Origin: Calliphora vicina
Taxonomy: Eukaryota; Arthropoda; Insecta; Diptera; Calliphoridae
Reading direction: 5' to 3'
NCBI RefSeq assembly: GCF_958450345.1
Contig: NC_088780.1
Span: 39,517,667 to 39,581,666, forward strand
Length of the DNA stretch: 64,000 bases
In this document: positions 55,237-64,000 of the stretch, one piece after another
Layout of the letters: each line of letters starts with the position of its first letter
Numbering within the stretch: the stretch's first letter is position 1
The notes under the pieces: generated by a model
What the model saw: the letters and a program-made list of their open reading frames with translations, nothing else
The model's database searches: none
Told to the model about the DNA's origin: nothing
Translations under genes and position numbers: made by a program

Positions 55237-58200
55237 ATGGAGCGTGTATATGTTGGAAATTTGCCTCCAGATATTCGCATTAAAGATATCGATGATTTCT
55301 TTAGACCTTTTGGTAAACTTGTCTATATTGATGTGAACCATCGTACTAATCCGGTATATGCATATGTGCAATTTGACAGTGCTCGGTAAGAAAATACAAA
55401 AAAACATAAATTTTGTTAAAAGTAACGTGTTTTTTCTAATATTGTTAATTATATTTAATTTTTATAGAAATGCCTTTAATGCAGTTAAATCCAGACATGG
55501 ATATGACTATGAAGGTTACACATTACAATTGCGATTGGTAGAAAATGAGGTTAGAAAACGTCGGGACGCTACACCTCCGCCGCCACCACCACCCATGTTG
55601 ACCGAATTTGGTTTACAAAATAATCGTGGCGGCTATAACAATGATTCTGGAAATAATTACAATAATAATCGAATGGGTGGAAATTTTCCTAGCTCATCAT
55701 TCCAATCAGGTTCCAGTTCTCAATGGTCCGGTAACAATCGTTCAAATATGTCCCAGCAGCAACAGCAAAATATGTCTCAATACAATGCAAATAATCGTGT
55801 TAATATGCCACAGCAAACTATGATGGATTACCAACAGCAGAATATGATGCCATATTCATCCAATGGCCGTTCTAATGTACAGCAAAATCCAAAATCTAAC
55901 CGTTCAAATAATCAGCAAAATATGAACTCTAATCGTTCAAATATGCCGCAAAATATGAACTCTAATCGTTCAAATATGCCGCAAAATATGAACTCTAATC
56001 GTTCAAATATGCCGCAAAATATGAACTCTAATCGTTCAAATATGCAGCAAAATAACTCCAATCGTTCGAATATGCAGCAAAATATGAACTCTAATCGTTC
56101 TAATATGCAGCAAAATACGAACTCTAATCGTTTAAATGCACAGCAACAATATTCCAACTCAAATCGTTCGAATATGCAAAATATGAATAATTATTCGAAT
56201 ATGTCCCAACAAAATATGAATAATTATTCAAATAACTCCCAACAAGATATGAATAATTATTCAAATGCAAATCGTTCCAATATGTCCCAACAACAACAAA
56301 ATATGAATATGATGAATTACTCCAACAACAACAATTCTTGGAACAATGGTAACGATAATATGGGATGGAATTCTGGCAACAATATTGGTGGCGGCAATAA
56401 CTACAATAATGCTGCGCCTAATAATATGTACAATCCCAACAATGATCCTTATGCCACAGCAGGTTTTGAGGATAGTTTCACACATGGATTGAGTGGCTCT
56501 GGACGTAAATGGTTTAATCGTTATATACGCAAAGGCTTTTCACCTGAAATGGCACGTTCTAAAGCATTAGAGCATAGAACTGTTCCATATCTTAGAGAAG
56601 ATCCCACGCCAATTAACCCAATTCCGGATGATACTACAAATATGGCGTTGGAAACTATTGGGAATACAATTCTATCATTGTTGTCTACTAATCCAGGTGA
56701 CAACTTCAACAATGAAAATCAAATGATGCAATCCTTTTCAAATTGGGGTGGCGATAACTTCCAAGCTGGAAACTTTGATATGCCGGGTCCAAGCACATCT
56801 AGAGGTAGAGGAAATATGGTGGCACAGGTATGTAGCAAAAATTTAAGTAAATACAAACGTTCGTAAAATTAAATTAATAGGTAAAAGAAATTAGGTGCTA
56901 AACAAATAAATGATATCAAATAAGGATCGGTATAGGTTTAAATATAAATAGTAACATAGATACGTAAGTGCAAACTTATAAAGAATATTAAGAAATTTCA
57001 TGGAAAATTCAGTTTTTCCTGTTAAATAGTTTAGTTCGCAGGTAGCTGTCAATGGGTATATTTTTTTTTTGTACATATGTCTTTAGTTATTCAGGTAGAA
57101 TGTTGTCTGCACATCTTCAAATGTATATGTTTATGATTTAGTAATTATTAGCTGCTTTTGTAAATGCAGTAGATTACTAACATAAATTAGTATATACTAT
57201 TTTTAACTTCAAAAATCACTATTCTTGGGTTTTCAAGAACGAGATTTTTTAAACGGATTTTAAGAGCAAAAAGTAAATATATATCGATATGTACACATAA
57301 TTCTTATGTTTGGTAAATAAGGGTGGTTTTTTCCAAGTATGTACAGATGTACATTCAGTGTTTGACAATACCATGGTCACTTGTATACAATACAACAAAG
57401 TCAATTTTATTTTTCTAGCTTTCCATTAATACATTTATTTGTACAAAAGAAAAAGCGGTACATACGTGAAAGTAGAGACCGTTATTCATAGTAACATTGG
57501 ATACTTAGTTTTTCCTAAATTTAAAGTTTCAAAGGATAAACAATTCTCAAAAATAATAAGATAAGATATTTTATCTCAAAAGGGGTATCAAACAAAAGCT
57601 AAGAAAGTCAGCTGTCTAAAAAGTTAAATGTTTACCGCATGATTAAAAAACAAAGAGGAAAATTTTTTTTTAAATTTTGTATGGTATTCATATTTTTTTA
57701 ATGTTTTTAGTGCGTATTTTTGATTCGAGGGAAAACATAACTTTATTAGACTGCTAGCTTTTAATTTTATGACCAAATATATTTATTTTATATAATTTGC
57801 TGAAAACTGTTTATCTTTTGTGACTTTAAAATGACATCTGACCTGATTAAAATGACACCTGACATTTACTACAGTTCTTTGGCATACGAATTTGTATTGT
57901 AAAATTCTATATATTGGCTTTAAAGTACATTATATTAACTTTACCAGCGATAAGTCATTAATTTTTTAGATCGTAAACTTGTAGCATATAAGCTATTCCA
58001 GAGTCCCGAACGCGACATTCGTACATCCTTGAAATACAAAACAATTGAACATGTATTATTTGTAGCACTGTATTGTAACAAAATATAGGTTTTGTCGATT
58101 AGTCGTTTTCATTGTGTCCCGAACATAGTATCCAGAACAAGACAAAAAATTTAACTCGTTTTCGACTACCTCTGGAAAAATTAAAAAATCATCGAATTGG

Positions 58201-61200
58201 AACATAATTTATTAAAGAATGTTTTTCAAATTAAAATATAATAATATGCTATCAATTGTGTGTTGCCTTGTTGAAATGTTTGCATTGGTTTTTGTTTTAC
58301 ATCCTTTAGTATGATTTGTCACGCGACATTCGGACTTAGTCAAGTAAATTCAGTTCAAAATTTCATAAACTACAAACAAATTCATATTTATTATATTATT
58401 TTTATATACACGTACATCTATTTTGGACTAATGTATTTTTATAATAGAAATCACTATACTTACATGCATACATTTAAAGCAAAGTGAGTGAAATTATTAT
58501 TTTACTCTATAGAATACGCATTTTGGGCTGACTAAATCCCGGCATCAACTGATAGTTTTAATTCAATTTTTATTTATTTTCAACAAACTAAATAAAATAA
58601 ATTATTAATGGCATAATAAAATATTATTAAATTATAAATAAAATAGAACAAAGTCAAACAAAAAAACACGAGTTAGAACCTTTCTATATTAAAATAACGA
58701 TATATAGACAATAAATACTGAAGACGAAATGTCATTAAATGTAGCTAAGAGCAATAAAAAGTATGTAATCAGTTTTCAATCCAACTTGCTAATGGTAACA
58801 ACCATAGGGTTACATAGAGACGAAAGTATCGTAAATCCTGTCAAGCAAAATTCACTGGACATTTCGCTGCAGGTGGCTTATGTGGGATTGCATGTGAAAT
58901 ATTTTTAAATGTATTGTGTTTTTCGAACCGTTACTTGCCTGTGTAAACGATAGGTAAGATTACCTAATAATGTATTATACAAATTTAGAATTTTGTTTTA
59001 ATATTATGTTCGACAAAATCATTTGTTTAAGAACATTTTGATTTCCGGTCACGCTGGGCCTTTATGTGTAAATGTCCATATGTGTTTTAACCACGTAGAA
59101 ATTTGTATTGATCCTTTGTTAACTTCGGAATAGTAAATTATTTTTCATAATTTCTTAAACCATAGATTGCTTCGAAAAGGCACATAAAGAGAGTTATCAA
59201 CCATCTCTATACAAAATCAGTGGGTATTTTGGAAAAAATTAAGAAAAAGAAATCCAAAAGTTTTCTAAGCCAACGCGAGCAGCTAGATGAAAAATATCAT
59301 ATGCAGATTATTAGCGAATATGAGGAATTATTTATGAAAAAACGAGCAAAAGATAGATTAACAAACATTTCTAATAAAAGTGGTGATGTAGTTAACGAAA
59401 ATGCTGCAATAACTGAAACCAATCCATACGACAACAAGGATGGTGTAGTTTTAGAGGTCCAACAAGTTAAAGAAATAAATTTGAGTACATTGTCTGAAAC
59501 AGAACCACAAAATGTAAATGAGTTTCAACAATCACCCATAAATGTTGTTAATCTAACAACAACTCCTACAACAAACACTGAGAAAACATCAGTCGAATTA
59601 TTAAAGGAATTTAATGAACTTAAAGAGAATTTAATACAACAAGTCAAGCCAAATCGCAAAGCACGGGAAAGAAAACTATCAGTAAAAGCTAAAGAGCATA
59701 GAACTTATTTAATGGTGCAAGGTGGTTTAAGAGAGTATGAAGCAAAAGTCTTAGCAGTATTGCCTATTGAAATACTAGAAACATTAGTAAATATTAAACG
59801 TGAATATGATATTAAGAAAAAACAAAAAGAAAACAAGAATATAAATACACATTATATTGATATTACTAATAATAGTAATAAGCCAAAAAACAATGATAGA
59901 ATCGTGACTTATACTAATGCTGCAGCTAGCATAGCTTGTAATGAAAAACTTGAAGAGAAAATAGTTCCTTTGATAAATAATTTAATTTCATCAGTTGATA
60001 CTAGGCGGACAGGCTCCCAAAACACTAATACATCCCTGATAAATATTGAGAAATCATCTATAGAATTATTGAGGGAATATAATGATTATAAACAAACCTT
60101 ACTTTCTCAAGCTAAACTATATTCCAAACAATGCCAAATAAAGCTTTCTGAAGATGACAAAATGAAAAGCACCATGTTAATTGTGCAGGGTAGCTTAAAA
60201 GATGATGAGGCGAATATATTGGCAACATTGCCACTTCAAAAATTACAAAAACTACTTGATATGAAACGGGTATACGAACTTAAGAAATCTTCAGAAAATC
60301 CCTTATATAAAGAAATATCTTCAAATGATTTCTTAAGGAATTTCGAAGATAGAAAAAAATCCTTACTTAAACTAGCTAAACCCAATCCCAAGGAGAACCA
60401 AAAAAAGCTTTCTGTAGAGGCCAAGAATAATAGGAAAATGTTAATATTGCAAGGCGGCCTAAGTCAATATGAAGCAACAACATTGGCAGTGCTAGAGCTT
60501 AAAATATTATACAAACTTCTCGATGTAAAAAGAACATACATGATTAAGAAAAAACAAGAACTTGCTGAATATAAAAGACCCTGTTCTATAAATACAACTA
60601 CAATTATTAATACCGAAACCACTAAAACTGGGAAAAATGTTAATGAATTACCTTCGGCCACAACAGCCACCAATTCTATAACTAATCTGAGTAATGAGGT
60701 CACAAATGCCGAAACACAAGAAATGCGTATTCATAAAGTTTATAACAATTATGTAAATTTTTTGAAATTATTTGAAAATCGTAATGTCACAACTTTGAGA
60801 CAAAGGACAATTATACGCTTGTGTCTCAAAGGAAAGCGTGATATTGAAAAGCAACATTGTCTACCATTTCAAGACTCTCAATTTGATTATTTATTAAACG
60901 ATCAAATAGTTCTTACGGGAGCTGTTAATAAAAAGGATGCTAATATTTTTAAAAAGATTACTGGAAATAATCTAGAACAAAGTATTATTAAATATAATGA
61001 GGATTTCATTAAAATAAACGAAGATATTGTTACATTACATGAACAGGAAAATTCTGAAGATATTAAAGAAAATGCGAATATTGAAATTTCAAATATGAAT
61101 GAACAACCAATGAAGGCAGATTATAGCAATATAATTGAAAATATTAAGGATTTAACACAACAAACTGAAAACCCGGAAGCTAATATTTTAAATCTTAACA

Positions 61201-63580
61201 ATAATCACGTTTTTGTAGAAAATGAAACAGAATTTTTGGATGAAGATGCTGAAATGAGTTTTTAAAAATGATTTTTAGAAATTCTTATAATTTATTAAAA
61301 AAAGTTTGCTATTTTTTTATTTATTTATAACACAATTTAAAATCAATTTAATGAGTAATATCATGTTGATTTACTTTATGAAATTTTTCTAAATTTATAG
61401 TATGAAAAAAATTGTTTTTTATTTAATATTTGATTGCTTTGAATTTATCGTTTTTAATTACATAATTATAAAATGTTTTTTAAATGAGTATTGAATTAAA
61501 TTCACTTTTATGAATTTTTTTTTGTTGAAATTATGTTTAATTTACGACTTTTTAAAAATACATTTATTGAATATTTAATATTTCGCACTATATATATTAC
61601 AAACAGTTATATTTGTGTTTTAAAAATTATATTATAAAATTTTGTAATTATAAATCTCTAAGATTCAATTAAAAATATTTAGAAATTGAATGAAGAACTA
61701 ATATTTTCATTCCAATTGAATTAGTTTTGAATAAACAAGAAATGTAATAATTTTTTTAAAGGTTGAATAATTTTAATTTTGAATAAATTTCATTATTAAC
61801 TCTATAATGAATAAATTCTATTCATTTATTTATGGTTTACACTATGGAAAATATTGTTTGCACTATGTAAACTATGCTTTACACTATGTAAACTATGGAT
61901 CGATTTTAAAAGGTGTGATGAATTTTGATATCCTTCAAAAATAGTTTTAGAATCAAGTTTAGGCAAGAAATGTGTAAAAAGTATCAAACTGAAAAGTTAC
62001 GGATCAAGTTTTCTGCAAGGTAATAATTAATATTCATACTTTTTAAATTTGGCTGTGATCTTTCTTTGTTTAGAGTTGATACATAGTAAAATAGATTCGC
62101 TGTATTTGTCCTTGTTAGTTAGTGGTGAGTTGTAATTGTATATTTTGTTGACGTAACATCAGTTATTGCGATGGAACTCAGGTCTTTCCTATGTAGAACC
62201 GACTGTCTTGGGAATGTGTATATTTTTTTGTACCGTGTGGCGATGGTTTTCAGTATTTTGTATTGTTTTTGTATCCATTATAGAGGAGGAGGGAAACATG
62301 CATTACAAATTTAGAATGACAACTTAAGACAGAATTTTTGTTGTGGTATTCAAGTTAAACAATATGTAATATTTTTTTTGCTTTTCAACTCTACCAGGAA
62401 GGATGTGAGTTGAAGTCTGTGTTTCTTTATTAACTGATTTTAAAATATGTTTCATAGCTAAATATTATTAGTAGAAAGAAGTATATACATAATTTATAAT
62501 TAAAAAAAAAAATTATTTAATCATTAATTTCTTTAAATTTTCTCTTCCACACAGAGTTCAGCAGTAGGAGGTCAACCACGTAATCGAGTTTCGAAACAAC
62601 AGTATCTAAAATCAGTAGATATTTTGAAAAAACTTAGAGGCAAAAGTGCAAATGCCAAAGATAGACTTTCTAGAAAATATCATACCCAGATCGTAAAAGA
62701 TTATGAAGAGTTCGAGAAATCTTCCTCGGCTAACAATCGCGGCCCTAGAACTTTATCAAATCCAAGAAACGACAGACAAATTGCTTCTAAGGCTGCCGAT
62801 GGCAAAACATATGCCCAATTGTCGATTGCATTAAGGAAGAAAAAGCAACAGCTATTCTTAGCTGCCAGGCGTATGCAAATTGAACCCAAAGGACGTTATG
62901 GTGGCGCATATAAGAAACGCATGAAAATCTTAATGAACGATTGTGGCTTCTCCGAGCTTGAAGCTAAAGCATTGGCAGTTCATCCCTTGGAAAAACTTGG
63001 AGATCTTATGTCATTGAAAGTCCAATATGATAATGCTTCGAAAAAGAAGCCGACTTCCGTTTCATTAACTAAACCAGTTGGCAATAAAAATATGAAGAGT
63101 GCGGCTTATCGGAACGATATTAATTACATAAAAATGTACGAGAAACAAAAGCTGGATGGTTTAAGCCCTCGTATTAAGTCAGCTATACGTGCTTGCTTAG
63201 TCAGAATACATAAGCATGAAAAGGAAGCAAAACTACCATTGACTAAATCTAAATTCACTAAATTGTTACCAAGTAAAACGGACCAGAAACCCAAAACCAC
63301 TACTACTGCTACACAAAAGAAACAGGATGAAAATAAAAAAGCCACCACCACAACCACAAAGAAAACTGTTGTTGCAAACAAACCGAAAGTTGCTGCAACA
63401 AACACTAAAAAGGTAGCAGAGAAAAAAGATAAAGAACCACCAACTACCACTAAAGATGAACAAAATACTAAAGAGGATGCTGTTGCCGCGGAAGAACCTC
63501 ACAAGAATGAAGATATAAAGGAAGAAAAGCATAAAGAAGATGGAGATGCTGCCGAAAATGTTGAGGAACATGAAGAATAG
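55237..63580 (+). CDS. RRM and Asn-rich protein, isoform with distal terminal exon
   Basis: Exons 55237-55385, 55468-56827 and 62555-63580 give 844 residues. The RRM (1-80) has RVYVGNLPPDIR and YAYVQF, like the first RRM of SRSF1. Then come polyproline, a long N/Q/S/M-rich region with 11-residue NMNSNRSNMPQ repeats, and a GFSPEMARSKAL block at about 410. The donor CAG/GTATGT at 56827 is phase 0, and the 62555 acceptor CCACACAG continues in phase 0. The last exon has no in-frame ATG before its conserved part, so it must be spliced to something upstream. It encodes KKLRGKSANAK, a GFSELEAKALAV block, a basic helix and a K/T/E-rich tail. The protein is likely nuclear and RNA-binding. The join across 5.7 kb is inferred. 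Confidence 0.65.
55916..56130 (+). repeat. 33-bp coding tandem repeats (NMNSNRSNMPQ)
   Basis: About six in-frame units encode NMNSNRSNM(P/Q)Q with one or two base changes between copies; the unit is AATATGAACTCTAATCGTTC plus 13 bases. They sit in the disordered Asn-rich part of the RRM protein and probably vary in number between individuals. Confidence 0.8.
56828..59165. other. Putative intron of the RRM gene (to proximal terminal exon)
   Basis: No coding sequence is evident beyond a 12-residue read-through to TAA at 56864-56866, which would end the protein if the 56827 donor is unused. The stretch is AT-rich with no recognised transposon ends. Confidence 0.5.
59166..61265 (+). CDS. Alternative proximal terminal exon of the RRM gene with three repeated UBA-like blocks
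   Basis: A 699-residue open segment follows an AAACCATAG acceptor in phase 0, compatible with the donor at 56827, giving a 1202-residue isoform. No ATG precedes the conserved LYTKSVGIL block, which aligns with QYLKSVDIL of the 62.6-kb exon; a stop lies just upstream in frame, so it is an exon rather than a separate start. It has three copies of a module of about 80 residues, each with a (V/L)QG(G/S)L..(Y/D)EA..LA core and a KR(E/V/T)Y end. A C-terminal part follows that aligns with the other exon (VNFLKLFENRN / INYIKMYEKQK). The whole is Lys/Glu/Asn-rich. If not spliced to the RRM gene it would need its own unseen first exon. Confidence 0.6.
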   Translation: MASKRHIKRVINHLYTKSVGILEKIKKKKSKSFLSQREQLDEKYHMQIISEYEELFMKKRAKDRLTNISNKSGDVVNENAAITETNPYDNKDGVVLEVQQVKEINLSTLSETEPQNVNEFQQSPINVVNLTTTPTTNTEKTSVELLKEFNELKENLIQQVKPNRKARERKLSVKAKEHRTYLMVQGGLREYEAKVLAVLPIEILETLVNIKREYDIKKKQKENKNINTHYIDITNNSNKPKNNDRIVTYTNAAASIACNEKLEEKIVPLINNLISSVDTRRTGSQNTNTSLINIEKSSIELLREYNDYKQTLLSQAKLYSKQCQIKLSEDDKMKSTMLIVQGSLKDDEANILATLPLQKLQKLLDMKRVYELKKSSENPLYKEISSNDFLRNFEDRKKSLLKLAKPNPKENQKKLSVEAKNNRKMLILQGGLSQYEATTLAVLELKILYKLLDVKRTYMIKKKQELAEYKRPCSINTTTIINTETTKTGKNVNELPSATTATNSITNLSNEVTNAETQEMRIHKVYNNYVNFLKLFENRNVTTLRQRTIIRLCLKGKRDIEKQHCLPFQDSQFDYLLNDQIVLTGAVNKKDANIFKKITGNNLEQSIIKYNEDFIKINEDIVTLHEQENSEDIKENANIEISNMNEQPMKADYSNIIENIKDLTQQTENPEANILNLNNNHVFVENETEFLDEDAEMSF
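61266..62554. other. Gap between the two terminal exons
   Basis: AT-rich sequence with direct repeats of CTATGTAAACTATG near 61.86 kb and no coding signal. It serves as intron for the distal isoform and as 3' UTR for the proximal one. Confidence 0.45.
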
Positions 63581-64000
63581 AAAGTAATTAGAACCCACTA
63601 AATATAACCTTACATGATAATAGAAACAACAAAAAAAAAATAATTATACTTTATTATGTCAGTCAGCATTATCTACATATTCTGAAATTTTTGGATTTAT
63701 TGTATTAATATCAAACCAACCGATTATTCATTCTATATGTATGTATGATTCATTACATACTTAAATAAATTATTTAAACGGAAATTCATATTTCAATAAA
63801 TCGTAAAAATAATTAAGTAAGTAAATAGTTTTTTTTTTCAAAATTTGTCTTGTGGGTTAGGGAAACTTCTGAAAAAATTAACCAATCGTACCAATATTAA
63901 AATAATTACCAATATTAAAGAAATTTAAATATTTCCATATTAAATGTAAATATTACTCAAAGGTTGAGTTCTTTTTGTTTTCAAAACATTCTCCAGACTT
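63581..64000. other. 3' flank of the RRM gene
   Basis: An AATAAA at about 63765 and CAATAAA at about 63795 would end the distal isoform. No further gene is seen before the window edge. Confidence 0.45.

Noticed and set aside
55912..56157. Minus-strand Cys/Phe/Glu repeat protein
   Set aside because: It is the antisense of the NRSNM coding repeats.
56828..56866. End of the RRM protein at the stop 56864-56866
   Set aside because: The frame passes through a strong GTATGT donor just before, and two downstream exons need exactly this phase; kept only as a possible read-through form.
59220..61265. Independent 681-residue gene starting at 59220
   Set aside because: The codon there is GTG, and conserved sequence continues upstream to 59166, so it is treated as an internal exon boundary.

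Overview
The window looks like AT-rich nuclear DNA from a higher fly (Brachycera, probably a calyptrate such as a blowfly, flesh fly or house-fly relative; the species is inferred, not shown). The evidence is a MANF gene of the same 173-residue length recalled for the Drosophila protein, a ZAD-type zinc-finger gene with long glutamine tracts, short GT..AG introns, and a dense load of fly-type transposons. No bacterial, CRISPR or viral organisation was seen.

Layout. 1-2.1 kb: repeat debris and a possible last exon of an upstream gene. 2.7-5.6 kb (minus): the MANF gene, four coding exons plus a 5' UTR exon. 10.4-25.3 kb (plus): a three-exon galectin-domain gene whose first intron is 14.4 kb and packed with nested transposons. 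25.3-40.6 kb: intergenic DNA holding a 2.06 kb near-perfect fold-back element, a solo LTR, a Helitron with internal tandem repeats and an intact DD37E Tc1/mariner element. 40.7-51.8 kb (minus): a seven-exon ZAD/poly-Q/C2H2 transcription-factor gene, interrupted near its stop codon by a complete 3.3 kb Transib (RAG1-like) transposon. 52.9-53.5 kb (plus): a two-exon RRM gene. 55.2-63.6 kb (plus): a related RRM gene with an asparagine-rich region and two alternative, homologous terminal exons.

Main discovery. The Transib element at 40710-44029 appears complete: matching terminal repeats, a 5-bp CAGTC target duplication, and a spliced 633-residue transposase that keeps the acidic catalytic positions and zinc-ligand spacing of the RAG1/Transib family. 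Its start codon appears to be split by a 60-bp intron. Its termini resemble V(D)J recombination signals. Its 3' flank carries degenerate repeats related to its own end. It landed in the last coding exon of the host zinc-finger gene and replaces the last 11 residues with 10 transposon-encoded ones.

Other structure. Several other insertions can be read as layers: a piggyBac-like MITE inside a Harbinger-like MITE inside a Helentron-like repeat, and a TA-target element for which the window also holds a related empty site. The 55-64 kb RRM locus seems to have expanded a UBA-like motif by exon and domain duplication; that is inference from sequence similarity.
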